Assembly: GCA_016873165.1 (NCBI GenBank)
Contig: VGXV01000003.1
Location: forward strand, 62,001-126,000
Length of the DNA: 64,000 nt
Reading direction: 5' to 3'
From: Planctomycetota bacterium
GTDB taxonomy: Bacteria > Planctomycetota > Brocadiia > Brocadiales > Brocadiaceae
The stretch's first letter is position 1; each line of letters begins with the position of its first letter. Made by a program: the position numbers and the translations under genes. The notes under the pieces are model-generated. The model had not been told where the DNA came from and made no database searches. It saw only the letters and a list, made by a program, of their open reading frames with translations. Positions 1-9,482 of the stretch are shown piece after piece.

Positions 1-2
1 TT

Positions 3-539
3 GTAGAACAAATTGTCAACAACATAAAAATTCCCATCGAATTTGGCGGTGGTTTAAGGACTACCGAAGCAGTGAAAACCGTGCTCGATCTGGGCGCGAA
101 GAGGGTAATAATCGGAACAAAGGCAATCGATTCCCCATCATGGGTAAGTGAACTTTGCATAACATTTCCCGGCCGTATTGCAGTGGGCATTGATGCGAAA
201 AACGGTAAAGTTGCCGTGCAGGGATGGACGACTCTCAGTGAGCAAACTGCCATAGATTTTGCGCGGGAGATGGAGAAGTCATCGCCATGCGCCATCATTT
301 TCACCGATATATCAAGGGATGGAATGCTTCAGGGGCCAAATATTCAAAGCCTGCGGGAACTTTTATCTGCGGTAAAAACCCCCGTAATCGCGTCAGGCGG
401 AATTTCCTCGCTTACGGACATTGAAAATCTGAGCAAAATGCCTCTGGAGGGAATGATAGTGGGAAAGGCGCTTTACACGGGACACATCAGGTTTTCAGAA
501 GCGAAGCAGCTATGTGATTCGATTTGCATGAGGAAATAA
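3..539 (+). CDS. hisA: HisA, 5'-truncated by the window edge
   Basis: Phosphoribosylformimino-AICAR-phosphate isomerase of histidine biosynthesis, a cytosolic (beta/alpha)8 barrel. The frame is open from the first bases, so about 60 N-terminal residues lie outside the window; 178 residues are visible. The half-barrel phosphate motif FGGGLRT is followed by LGAKRVIIGTKA. The C-terminal half has the HisA signature TDISRDGMLQGPN, with the general-acid Asp and the second phosphate loop, then a third glycine-rich phosphate site, VIASGGISS. The alternative HisF is less likely because the TDISRDGML motif and the GW..LS segment (residues about 74-79 of the visible part) are typical of HisA. A repeat element follows the stop codon and no partner his gene is seen downstream. 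Confidence 0.93.
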   Translation, partial: VEQIVNNIKIPIEFGGGLRTTEAVKTVLDLGAKRVIIGTKAIDSPSWVSELCITFPGRIAVGIDAKNGKVAVQGWTTLSEQTAIDFAREMEKSSPCAIIFTDISRDGMLQGPNIQSLRELLSAVKTPVIASGGISSLTDIENLSKMPLEGMIVGKALYTGHIRFSEAKQLCDSICMRK

Positions 540-563
540 TGCATTGTTGCATTTCAGTTTATT

Positions 564-770
564 GGGGAGCATTCCAGATTTTTTGCAAAACTCATCATTT
601 ATTATGCTTCGGCTCCGCTCAGCATGACGCTTATTGTCATCTATGAAAAAGCATGTCACCCTGAGCGGAGTCGAAGGGTTGAGTTTCTCAGTGAGATGAG
701 GAACTTTTCATATTTGGCAGAATATACGCTAATTGTTTTATTTATTTACAAAAAATCGGGATTGCTCCTG
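564..770. repeat. Family A inverted-repeat element, copy 1
   Basis: Starts with a variant of GGGAGCATTCCCGATTTTTT and ends with its reverse complement (about 24-bp imperfect terminal inverted repeats, at 564-588 and 746-769). The core carries CTCCGCTCAGCATGAC and its reverse complement CACCCTGAGCGGAG, then a stretch ending in AATATACGCTAATTGTTTTA. Core and ends closely match the copy at 52722-52902. No transposase lies inside, so it is a non-autonomous, MITE-like element. Confidence 0.8.
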
Positions 771-843
771 TTTATTGTGCTATTTCGTTAAAAGATCAAC
801 AAGAACAGCTTAAGAAAATTTCCCCTGCCGCGGTTTTTTCTCT

Positions 844-1560
844 CTATTCTGTTGCGGTGGTTATACCCGTCTTCTTTTTCCGGTTATGTTCATACCGCAA
901 TTGTAATATCTCCACAAACAGCGCGAAACCCATAGGAAGATAAATATATGCCTTGGGAACATGCTTATGGAATCCCTCCATAAATATAGTTATTCCAATG
1001 GTAATGAGAAAGGACAGCGCCAGTATTTTAAGCGTAGGGCGCTGCACAATGAACTCTCCGACCGGTTTTGCAAATGCAAGAATGGCAAGGAAGGATACTA
1101 TTACCGAGGTAATAATGATCCATATCTTGTGCGTTAAACCAATGGCAGTTATGACCGAATCTATGGAAAATACAATATCCAGAAGTACGATCTGCGTGAT
1201 AACAATAAGAAATCCTTTGTGTACTGCCGCAGTTGTCTGCTGTCCGTCAGTTTTAAATTCGATAGTATGGTGTATTTCCGTAACGGCCTTCCATAAGAGA
1301 AAAAGCCCTCCCGCAAGCAGTATTATGTCCCGTACGGAAAAATGAAATATTACATTGTTGGTAAGATTGGAAAGTGTGAGCAGGAGAAACAGCACAATTA
1401 TTCTTGCCAGTAAGGCAATGCCCAGACCGAGGAGCCTTGCCCTGTTCCTGCGTTCTTCGGGAAGTTTACCGGCAATAATAGAGATAACAAGAATATTATC
1501 CACGCCAAGGATTAATTCCAGGCCGACTAACAATGACAATAATGCAAGGGAATCTGCCAT
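844..1560 (-). CDS. TerC-family integral membrane protein
   Basis: Polytopic membrane protein of the TerC/YjbE family, 238 residues, with about seven hydrophobic segments. Two acidic intramembrane motifs typical of the family are visible: LELILGVDNILVISI near the N-terminus (residues about 14-28) and LLDIVFSIDSVITAIG in the middle, the pseudo-symmetric pair of Asp-containing helices. Family members are linked to metal ion export (Mn2+, possibly Ca2+) or tellurite resistance; the substrate here cannot be told. The start ATG follows a weak CAGGT about 8 bases upstream. It is a stand-alone gene, divergent from the AmpG-like gene, with about 400 bp between them that probably hold both promoters. 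Confidence 0.88.
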   Translation of the reverse strand: MADSLALLSLLVGLELILGVDNILVISIIAGKLPEERRNRARLLGLGIALLARIIVLFLLLTLSNLTNNVIFHFSVRDIILLAGGLFLLWKAVTEIHHTIEFKTDGQQTTAAVHKGFLIVITQIVLLDIVFSIDSVITAIGLTHKIWIIITSVIVSFLAILAFAKPVGEFIVQRPTLKILALSFLITIGITIFMEGFHKHVPKAYIYLPMGFALFVEILQLRYEHNRKKKTGITTATE

Positions 1561-1963
1561 AATAAATACCTGATACGGTTATGTAATTGAGGTTTTTAAA
1601 GAGTTTAGTTTATGCAATGGTCAGGGATGTATACAGCCCTGAGAATAAGGTTTCATATTAATGTATTTTTCTTCTTAACTCAATAAGATATAGTCATGTC
1701 CGCAAAAGGAAAAAACATTGTGTCGTGAAAATAATCTGGTAAGATTATTCGTTAACGTTTTAGAAGCAATGTTTTGGCGCTTCAGCAAGAATATTTTTTA
1801 TAAATAAAATGATGGGGTCGCAAAGAGCAAAAAGAGATGCATTGTATGGTATTTTGCATTGGATTATACTTTTGTTCAGACCAATATTTTGTGACGGTGG
1901 ACGCTATTTTATGAGGTGCTTTTTATCTGAATTTCTGATTGTTGGGGTATTGTGCAGGGTTCA
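1561..1963. other. Intergenic region between divergent genes
   Basis: About 400 bp of AT-rich sequence between the starts of the TerC and AmpG-like genes. It must contain the promoters for both. I see no convincing -35/-10 pair, no strong palindrome and none of the repeat families found elsewhere in the window. Confidence 0.5.
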
Positions 1964-3214
1964 ATGATAAGGATTATTTTTAGCTGGCGGATGCTGGTTA
2001 CCTTTTTTCTGGGGATAAGTTCCGGCATTCCCCTCATGGTTACCGGCGCAACGCTTCAGGCATGGATGACCGATGAGAAGGTGAATCTTGCGGTGATCGG
2101 GATGTTTTCCCTGGCAGGGATTCCTTATACGATTAAGTTCTTATGGGCGCCCGTCATTGATCGTTATGTGCTCCCCTTTTTTGGCAGGCGGCGCGGATGG
2201 ATGCTTATCTTTCAAATCCTTCTTATGCTTTCCATTGGCGCATTTGCCCTGGTGAAACCTTCCGAATCTCCGTGGATTGTAGCCTTTCTTGCCGTTCTTG
2301 TAGCATTCTTTAGCGCGAGTCAGGATATTGTCGTTGATGCTTACCGGCGTGAGCTTTTATGCGATGAGGAATTGGGGCTGGGATCTTCCCTTGCCGTTAA
2401 CGGATATCGTATTGGCATGCTCATTTCAGGGGCATTTGCCCTGTTTTTGGCTGACCATATCCCATGGAATTACGTTTATCTGATGTTGGCTGTCTCACTT
2501 TTTATCGGTATTATTACAACATGTACAGCGCCATGCACAGAAGGGCAGATTGTTCTCCCAGTATCTCTTCGGGAAGCAGTTGTAGAACCTTTTATCGATT
2601 ATTTTAAGAGAGGGGGGGCTTTTGAAATCCTGGCGTTTATCTTTCTTTATAAAATTGGCGATGTCATGGCAAACAGCATGACGATACCTTTTATTTTAAA
2701 GATGGGATTTACTAAAACGGAATTAGCAGGCATTGTAAAGGCGTTTGGCATATTTGCCACAATTGCGGGCGGTCTCGTTGGCGGCATTCTCATAATAAAA
2801 CTCGGACTTCACAAAAGTCTTTGGATATTTGGAATCCTTCAGGCAGTTTCGACCCTGTCTTTTTCTGTTCTTGCTTCTGTGGGCGCGTATCACTCCGTAT
2901 TAGCCGCCACAATTTCCTTTGAAAATTTAACCAGCGGCATGGGCACCTCTGCATTTACGGCTTTTATGGCAAGCCTCTGCAATAAGAAATTTACCGCCAC
3001 ACAATATGCGCTCTTGAGCAGCCTCATGGGTATTCCCAGAGTGATTGTTTCTTCGCCTACGGGATTTTTAGCCGAGAGACTGGGATGGTTTCATTTTTTC
3101 ATCTTCTGCACACTGGCGGCAATTCCGGGACTTGTTTTCCTCTTTCGTTATAAGACATGGCAGGGTGACACACGTCCTGTCAGCAATACAATAGCCACCT
3201 GTGAGAGTAATTAA
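1964..3214 (+). CDS. AmpG-like MFS permease
   Basis: Major facilitator superfamily permease with 12 predicted membrane segments, about 416 residues, closest in pattern to AmpG, which imports anhydro-muropeptides for peptidoglycan recycling. AmpG-like features are the N-terminal FFLGISSGIPL, TLQAWM, the loop SLAGIPYTIKFLWAPVIDRY, GRRRGWM after helix 2, and the helix-4 motif SASQDIVVDAYRRE. The ATG at 1964 has AGGG five bases upstream; a GTG at 1952 in the same frame is the alternative. A role in cell-wall recycling would fit anammox cells, which do contain peptidoglycan, but other acetyl-CoA/muropeptide permease-like substrates are possible. It is followed by repeat elements, not by an operon partner. 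Confidence 0.85.
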   Translation: MIRIIFSWRMLVTFFLGISSGIPLMVTGATLQAWMTDEKVNLAVIGMFSLAGIPYTIKFLWAPVIDRYVLPFFGRRRGWMLIFQILLMLSIGAFALVKPSESPWIVAFLAVLVAFFSASQDIVVDAYRRELLCDEELGLGSSLAVNGYRIGMLISGAFALFLADHIPWNYVYLMLAVSLFIGIITTCTAPCTEGQIVLPVSLREAVVEPFIDYFKRGGAFEILAFIFLYKIGDVMANSMTIPFILKMGFTKTELAGIVKAFGIFATIAGGLVGGILIIKLGLHKSLWIFGILQAVSTLSFSVLASVGAYHSVLAATISFENLTSGMGTSAFTAFMASLCNKKFTATQYALLSSLMGIPRVIVSSPTGFLAERLGWFHFFIFCTLAAIPGLVFLFRYKTWQGDTRPVSNTIATCESN

Positions 3215-3340
3215 TTTTTCCACATCATATCGCCCTTTCAGGGAACTGCCCCCTCCTCTATACTGTCTGCCCTTCGGGCATAAAACTTAATTTTGTGAGG
3301 CGAAACAGCCGCCATCTTCAAAATACTAAAGTGTTACCTT
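3215..3340. repeat. Degenerate repeat with one family B end
   Basis: Contains CCCTTTCAGGG, then CCCTTCGGGCATAAA, and ends in CAAAATACTAAAGTGTTACC, which is one terminal repeat of family B. A related arrangement occurs at 14163-14306. Its other end is not clear, so this may be a decayed or solo element. Confidence 0.5.
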
Positions 3341-3356
3341 TTATTTATTCTTTCTA

Positions 3357-3453
3357 TGTATCTATTCAGCGAAATAATTATCGACCAAGCAGAGACAGGT
3401 TTGAAACCTGTCTCTGCAAAAGGGGGAATATGGTAAATTTCGCTGAATAGATA
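3357..3453. repeat. Family D inverted-repeat element
   Basis: A 97-bp unit bounded by GTATCTATTCAGCGAAAT and its exact reverse complement. The core is a second palindrome, AGAGACAGGTTT/AAACCTGTCTCT. The whole unit can fold into a cruciform or an RNA hairpin. This is the only copy seen in the window. Confidence 0.75.
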
Positions 3454-3582
3454 CCTTTCGATAGTAAAAACAATGGAATTCCTTTTGCAATATTTGTAAA
3501 ATATGCGTAAGATGTTATGATTTAGTCACTTGTACTTTAAAATTTACCCAGCATGGCATTATAGAATCAGTATTTTCGCAAC

Positions 3583-3718
3583 ACGTTAGTTTTTTGAAAA
3601 AACATAATTTCTCAGCTATTTTGCAACCCTGACAGGGTTTTAAAACCCTGTCAGGGTTAAACCGGGAAGCAGGATTTGCCTTATGTTATTACAATTTTTC
3701 AAAAAACTAAAATGTTAC
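3583..3718. repeat. Family B element with CCCTGACAGGG core, copy 1
   Basis: Ends are ACGTTAGTTTTTTGAAAAA on the left and its near reverse complement ending in AAAATGTTAC on the right. Between them is a palindromic core, AACCCTGACAGGGTT and AACCCTGTCAGGGTT, then AAACCGGGAAGCAGGATTTGC. The copy at 62287-62424 has the same ends and the same core. It lies about 30 bp upstream of the large exported-protein gene, so it could affect that gene's expression. Confidence 0.8.
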
Positions 3719-3745
3719 GTATTTTCTCTATGCATTGACATATAA

Positions 3746-6700
3746 ATGAATAACAGCATTTATCATCTAAATCTCAGGCACAAAAACATTTTTTTCTTTT
3801 TTAACCGAAGGAATTTTGCGTATGGTCAATGTTTCTTTGTGTTTTTGATTTTCTTTTTCACTTTTTTATCGTTTCATATTTTTGATCTCACATCGCTCTC
3901 TCACGATGTCCACGCGGCACAGGTCACCATTGATGATTCGGTAAGCACAACCACCGGCGAACATAATGGCAGCTCGCCAACATCTGTTTTTATTTCCGAT
4001 CAAACCGGATATGTGTTTTATATCGATTCCGATAGCACCTGTAAGTACAGCAAGACTACCAACGGCGGCTCAAGCTGGGGTTCACCGGTAACGGTTGACA
4101 GCCAGACGGACTGTCTGCATGTCGCCATCTGGTACGACCGCTGGACTCCCGGGGATTCCAGCGGAAATTATATTCACATTTTAACCATTGACTCCGGCAG
4201 TGATGATCTCTTTTACACGCGCCTTGATACAAGCAGCGACACACTGACCACCACCGTTAATGCTACCGGTGCAAATCAGGGAGGAACTTTTGCCAATGCC
4301 AATATCCCTTCTATTACTAAAGGCACTGACGGCGACTTGTACATGGGCGTTCAGGATGGCGGCGATTCCTTTGTTATTAAATGCACGGGCAATTGTAATA
4401 ACGCAGGCAACTGGAGCGAGGCAGGCGTGAACCCTTTTGATACGGCTGACGATTATCTTATCCTTATGCCTCTTTCCGGTGGCAATATCATGGCTATCCG
4501 GTGGGATATTTCGGCTGATGATATCCAGTCAAAGGTATTCAATGATTCCACTTCAGCATGGGATGCCGGTTGGACTAATATCGATACGGACGCCGCGGAA
4601 AATGGGACATATGACGGCGCGTTTGGGGCAACCGTTAATAAGTCAAATAATAATATTTACTTAGTCTATGCCGTAGACGAGGCAGATGATGATATCCGGG
4701 CAGCCCTTTATTCCGGTGGCTCATGGACTTCCAAGACAGATGTTTTAACTAATGATAGCAAAGGCATTACCGGCGCTAAAATTTCTTTAGACGAAAGTTC
4801 CGGTGATGTATATGTCGTATACACTGCCCGAACAACAAGAGGCTCAGCCGGTACTGGCAATGTTTACTTCAAGAGATCAGTAGATGGTATGGCATCATGG
4901 GGTGCGGAGCAGGGACCGGTCAACTCAGATGCAGATGATCTTTTCGGGGCAAGGGTTAATATAATGTCCGGCGAACGTATTTATGTCTCATGGTATGGCG
5001 CAACCCCTGACGATCTTTTTGGAAATACGATTATCGATTTGCCGCTCACCGTGCAATTTTCTGCATCTTCCCAATCCGGCTCCGAAAGTATTGGCAGTTT
5101 AGCTATAACTCCGCAACTTTCCGCAGTGACAGGGTTGAATGTAACCGTGCCGTTTACCGTAAGCGGCACTGCGGTATCCCCAGCCGATTATTCGATTACG
5201 TCAAGCCCGGTTACTATTGCTGCGGGTACGACAACTACCACTATTACCATTACTGTCGTAGATGATGCTATTGATGAAATAGACGAAACGGTCATTGTTA
5301 CCATGGGAATCCCCACGAATGCCACTGCAGGAACTACCACAGTGCACACCGCTACTATAATCGATAATGATGGCGCCCCCTCTGTAACCCTTAGCCTCTC
5401 CGGCAGTCCAATGGCAGAGGCCGGAGGATCAAGCACGGTTACGGCCACCCTTTCTAACCTATCAAGCAGTACAGTAACGGTAAACCTGGCTTTTTCCGGC
5501 ACTGCCACCTTAAATGATGACTATACCCGTTCAGGCACCTCTATCTCCATTACGGCAGGCAACACCAATGGCTCGATTACCCTCACAGCGGTACAGGACG
5601 ACAATGACGAAAGCGATGAAACCATCATTGTGGATATTGACTCTGTGACCAATGCTACAGAAAGCGGCACACAACAGGTAATCGCTGTTATTACCGACGA
5701 TGACGAACCTCCTCCGCCCCCACCTCCGCCGTTTGAATTTTACGTAACGAATACTACCCCTGATGATGGTGCCACAGACGTGGCAATAAATACGACCGTT
5801 TCTGCCACCTTTAATGCGTATGTTAAAGGATCTACCGTCACTACCGACACATTTATGGTAAGTGCAGGTGAAGACGCAGTCAGCGGCGAGGTATCTACCG
5901 AAGGCGAAACCATACAGTTTACCCCTTCGGATAATTTAGCATATAACACCGTCTACACCGCAACGATCAGAGGAGGCACAGCAGGAGTGACTGCGGCAAA
6001 TTATGCGGGCACGGCAATGGACTCAGATTATGTGTGGGACTTCACTACCGTGCCGGACACCACAGCGCCCGCCGGTTCAATAGCAATCAACAGCGGCAGT
6101 TCTCATACAAATTCCACTGCTGCTACCCTTGCGCTTTTAGCAACAGATAATGTGGGCGTGACGGGTTATTTTATCTCAACATCCTCCGCAACGCCGTCAT
6201 CGTCTGATTTGAACTGGGTATCCGTAAATGCAACGGCACATTTTGCCAAAAACATCTCATATACTTTAACCAGCGGAGACGGCGATAAAACCATATATGT
6301 CTGGTATAAGGATGCGGCAAACAATGTATCGGATGCCGCAAGCGACTCTATTGTTTTAGACACAACTGCCCCTGTAATAATCAGTACCCGTCCCGCAAAT
6401 GAAGCAACAGAAGTGTCACCCGTTATAACTGAAATAACGGCCACTTTCAGCGAAGCAATGGATGCCGCCACTGTCGGCAAATCAACGTTTACGTTAAGCG
6501 GAGGGATAACAGGGACGGTAAAATACAACAACACTACGGCTGCATTTGCCCCATACGGCAAGCTTGATCATTCTACCCAATACACCGCCACTATAACAAA
6601 AGACGTAAAAGACCTGGCCGGCAATGTCATGGCATCCAACTATTCGTGGAGTTTTACCACTTCAACAGACACCACCGCGCCGGTAGGCACAGTAAAGATC

Positions 6701-9085
6701 AACAACGACGCCACCTATGCCAATTCATCCACCGTTACCCTTAGTCTTTCTGCAACCGATGTGGTGGGGGTTACGGGTTATTTTCTTTCGTCAGATTTTT
6801 CCGCGCCTTCGCCAACCGCAGCTGGCTGGGTATCTGTTGATTCCACGAAAAGCTTAAGCAAAGATGTTTCCCATACTTTACGAGGAGGGGATGGCAACAA
6901 AGTGATTTTCGCCTGGTATAAAGATGACGCGGGGAACGTATCCGGCGCCGCGAGCGATTCTATTATCATGGACACGACTCCCCCAGCGGTGATTACCGCA
7001 AGCCCCGGGGATGGGGAGACTGAAGTTTCCATTGGCAGCATAATCACAGCTACGTTCAGCGAGAATATGGATGCCGCGACTATTAACGCATCGTCCTTTG
7101 TATTAAGTAATGAAATAACAGGCACAATAGGGTATAACAATACCACTGCGACATTTATCCCTTCCGCGAATCTTGATTATTCAACCACCTATGCCGCCAC
7201 TATAAATACTGCTGCAAAGGACGTGGCAGGCAATGCAATGGCTACCGATTACACATGGAGCTTTACCACTGAACCGGATGCCATAGCGCCGGCAGGAATA
7301 ATGACTGTTAACAACGACGACGTCTATGCCAATTCCACCGCAGTTACTCTTCATCTCTCGGCGACTGATAATGCAGGAGTAACGGGCTATTACGCTTCCA
7401 ACAGTTCAACAGCCCCTCTGTCTTCCGATGTAGGTTGGGTATCTGTCAATTCTGCTGCCAGTTACACCGAAGATGTTTTGCATAGCTTAAACAGCGGGGA
7501 CGGCACAAAAACAGCATATGTCTGGTATAAGGATGCCGGAGAAAATATATCGGAAGAAGCGAGTGATTCTATAGTATTGGATATGACCTCCCCCATAGTA
7601 AGCATCACAAGCGTTTCTTTTGGAATTTCTTCAGATGACACACTTCTTGCTGAAAAAATTTCATATCCCATACATAATAACTATCGTGATGGAAAACGAA
7701 TTGTGCGTATTGAAAATATTGCAGAAAACATTCACGGACTTGCAAATAATGATGAGGACACAATCAGCATCACTGCGAATCTGAAAGGCAGTGCAAAAGA
7801 CAGCCTGAGCGGCATAAACAGGGTGACATGGGTGAATGACAAAGGAGGCAGCGGCACGGCGACCGGAACAACTGATTGGAGCATCTCCAATATCCTTTTA
7901 TCATCGGACGGAGACAATAACATTACGGTTACTGCCTTTGATAATGCAAATAATACGGGCGCGGAAACGGTAACGGTATCATTTGGCGGAGGAACACCCG
8001 TTCCTACACCGACCCCGGAGATTGTATTGAAATTGAGCAAAGAAGTTGCATATCTTTCCGGCGATACGGTCGTTGTTACGGTAAAAGATGCCGACAGAAA
8101 TACAAACCCCGCAACTGTAGATATAGTAAATACCGCCATTAAAATATCGGCGTCTTATTTTACGGGAAATGATCTGCTTCTCGATCTCAATGAAAATGCA
8201 GTGAACAGCGGAACTTTTCTTGCAACCATTGAAACAGGAACAACTACTTCCGGAGGCGCCGGCGCAACGGAAAGGTCTAATAACGGCACCATAAAAACTG
8301 TTCAGGGCGGCACTGCAACAGTCACCTATACAGATGTTTCTCCTGATGCCGCTACATATACCAGGTCTCTTGCGTTTAGCAGTTTTGATGCTGCAATTGC
8401 CTTTGATGCCGACACCTATCTGTTAAATTCTTCCGCCGGCATAACCCTGTCAGATGCGGAACGAAATGCAGATCACACAGAGGCCGAATCGCTTCTCAAT
8501 GATGTGTTTATTGAGACCTCTCTCTCCAACATTACAAGAGTAAGGATGACAGAAACAGGGGCGGATACAGGCGCTTTTGCCGGATCGATTCGGATTGTTG
8601 AGAGCGGAGGCACGCTGGAATACGAGCGTATACAGGCGGCTGGGGGAGAAACACTAACCGTTACGTATGGTGATGAAATTAATACGACAGGATTCTTACG
8701 TACGGTAACAGACATGGCATCGGTTGCCGACTCAATGCCAACGCCCATAATAACAACAACCCCTACTCCCGTTGCATGCATCGCTGCATCAATTGTGGCA
8801 TACCCTGAAGAGGTGGAAATTGTGAAGAATGAAAGTAAGGAAGTGACCGTTACGGTAACAGGAAAAGATGATTGTCCTGTAAAAGGTGTGAAAGTAAAAA
8901 GAAAAATTTCTCAGAGGAATAATAAAAAAATAGAAGTAACGCCTTCAAAACAAAAAACCGATGAAAACGGGCAGGCTACTTTTACGATAAAAGCCAAAAA
9001 GGGAAATGGCACGGCAACGGTCACATTTAAAGCAAAGGATGTAAAAGAAAAGGCCGGGGTTACTGTTAATTTGACGAAAGAGTAA
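3746..9085 (+). CDS. Giant exported multidomain Ig-like protein
   Basis: A 1779-residue exported protein. A hydrophobic signal or anchor segment lies at residues about 25-50. Residues about 60-430 resemble BNR/sialidase-type propeller repeats (SSWGSP, GSWTSK, ASWGAE). Two Calx-beta-like domains follow (about 440-650, with DDAIDEIDETVIVT and DDNDESDETIIVD), then a run of eight prolines. Next come alternating units: SbsA-type Ig-like domains (FSEAMDAATV, NYSWSFTT) and a repeated segment with ATDNVGVTGYF...GDGDKTIYVWYKD, three near-copies of the pair. After further beta-rich sequence the C-terminal ~105 residues form an invasin-like Ig domain with two Cys (residues after PVACIAAS and KDDCPV). 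A related C-terminal domain occurs in the proteins at 9529-10191 and 20227-23214. Role: cell-surface or S-layer/adhesin-like structure, by architecture only. No strong ribosome binding site is seen before the ATG. Confidence 0.85.
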   Translation: MNNSIYHLNLRHKNIFFFFNRRNFAYGQCFFVFLIFFFTFLSFHIFDLTSLSHDVHAAQVTIDDSVSTTTGEHNGSSPTSVFISDQTGYVFYIDSDSTCKYSKTTNGGSSWGSPVTVDSQTDCLHVAIWYDRWTPGDSSGNYIHILTIDSGSDDLFYTRLDTSSDTLTTTVNATGANQGGTFANANIPSITKGTDGDLYMGVQDGGDSFVIKCTGNCNNAGNWSEAGVNPFDTADDYLILMPLSGGNIMAIRWDISADDIQSKVFNDSTSAWDAGWTNIDTDAAENGTYDGAFGATVNKSNNNIYLVYAVDEADDDIRAALYSGGSWTSKTDVLTNDSKGITGAKISLDESSGDVYVVYTARTTRGSAGTGNVYFKRSVDGMASWGAEQGPVNSDADDLFGARVNIMSGERIYVSWYGATPDDLFGNTIIDLPLTVQFSASSQSGSESIGSLAITPQLSAVTGLNVTVPFTVSGTAVSPADYSITSSPVTIAAGTTTTTITITVVDDAIDEIDETVIVTMGIPTNATAGTTTVHTATIIDNDGAPSVTLSLSGSPMAEAGGSSTVTATLSNLSSSTVTVNLAFSGTATLNDDYTRSGTSISITAGNTNGSITLTAVQDDNDESDETIIVDIDSVTNATESGTQQVIAVITDDDEPPPPPPPPFEFYVTNTTPDDGATDVAINTTVSATFNAYVKGSTVTTDTFMVSAGEDAVSGEVSTEGETIQFTPSDNLAYNTVYTATIRGGTAGVTAANYAGTAMDSDYVWDFTTVPDTTAPAGSIAINSGSSHTNSTAATLALLATDNVGVTGYFISTSSATPSSSDLNWVSVNATAHFAKNISYTLTSGDGDKTIYVWYKDAANNVSDAASDSIVLDTTAPVIISTRPANEATEVSPVITEITATFSEAMDAATVGKSTFTLSGGITGTVKYNNTTAAFAPYGKLDHSTQYTATITKDVKDLAGNVMASNYSWSFTTSTDTTAPVGTVKINNDATYANSSTVTLSLSATDVVGVTGYFLSSDFSAPSPTAAGWVSVDSTKSLSKDVSHTLRGGDGNKVIFAWYKDDAGNVSGAASDSIIMDTTPPAVITASPGDGETEVSIGSIITATFSENMDAATINASSFVLSNEITGTIGYNNTTATFIPSANLDYSTTYAATINTAAKDVAGNAMATDYTWSFTTEPDAIAPAGIMTVNNDDVYANSTAVTLHLSATDNAGVTGYYASNSSTAPLSSDVGWVSVNSAASYTEDVLHSLNSGDGTKTAYVWYKDAGENISEEASDSIVLDMTSPIVSITSVSFGISSDDTLLAEKISYPIHNNYRDGKRIVRIENIAENIHGLANNDEDTISITANLKGSAKDSLSGINRVTWVNDKGGSGTATGTTDWSISNILLSSDGDNNITVTAFDNANNTGAETVTVSFGGGTPVPTPTPEIVLKLSKEVAYLSGDTVVVTVKDADRNTNPATVDIVNTAIKISASYFTGNDLLLDLNENAVNSGTFLATIETGTTTSGGAGATERSNNGTIKTVQGGTATVTYTDVSPDAATYTRSLAFSSFDAAIAFDADTYLLNSSAGITLSDAERNADHTEAESLLNDVFIETSLSNITRVRMTETGADTGAFAGSIRIVESGGTLEYERIQAAGGETLTVTYGDEINTTGFLRTVTDMASVADSMPTPIITTTPTPVACIAASIVAYPEEVEIVKNESKEVTVTVTGKDDCPVKGVKVKRKISQRNNKKIEVTPSKQKTDENGQATFTIKAKKGNGTATVTFKAKDVKEKAGVTVNLTKE

Positions 9086-9089
9086 TCTT

Positions 9090-9139
9090 TGGATTTACGA
9101 ATTACGATTTGAGATTTACGAATTACGATTTAGGATTTG
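9090..9139. repeat. Left inverted repeat of the four-helix-bundle cassette
   Basis: Two tandem copies of GATTTACGAATTACGATTT-like sequence. The reverse complement, AATCGTAATTCGTAATTCGT, is at 9483-9521, so the pair brackets the frameshifted gene between them. Confidence 0.75.
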
Positions 9140-9481
9140 TTTTCGAGGTCTTTACAGCAGCAGTAAAAATAGATACCAACTCATTTGCTTCTTGAATTAA
9201 ATTCTTCAAGAGTTTTTTGTCGATAAATTCTAATTCTGCGATAAATTCTAGCCAAAACAAAGACTCATCTGATTCTTCTTCTACGATTTTTAATTTATTA
9301 ATAAAATCTGCTTTTGATTTAGCCCTGCAAACCGCTCTATAATTAGCGGCAACAGAGGTGGATCTTTTATAAGTTGATACGCAATTACTTCGGTTCCTTT
9401 GGACTTCGGCAAACTTTCTACCATCGTAAAAACACTAATCGCAAAATTTTTTGTCCGGTTTTGTAATTGAGCTTTATTCAT
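9123..9481 (-). pseudogene. Four-helix-bundle (IVS-like) protein, frameshifted
   Basis: Homologue of the S23/four-helix-bundle proteins first seen in 23S rRNA intervening sequences, which are short helical proteins of unknown cellular role. The first 40 residues (RTKNFAISVFTMVESLPKS, EVIAYQLIK) are in one frame. The rest (RSTSVAANYRAVCRAKSKAD, KIVEEESDESLFWLEF and on to KTNPKS) is in another. The switch lies at an A-run near 9365-9368, where adding one base restores the family pattern QL-x-x-SSTSVAANYRA. The gene is therefore a recent pseudogene or carries a sequencing indel. Inverted repeats immediately flank it, as expected of a small mobile cassette. Confidence 0.75.
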
Positions 9482-9482
9482 A

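Noticed and set aside
4056-9085. Several minus-strand open frames of 60-135 codons inside the 1779-residue gene
   Set aside because: They are antisense shadows favoured by the Thr/Ala/Ser-rich codons of the repeated Ig domains.
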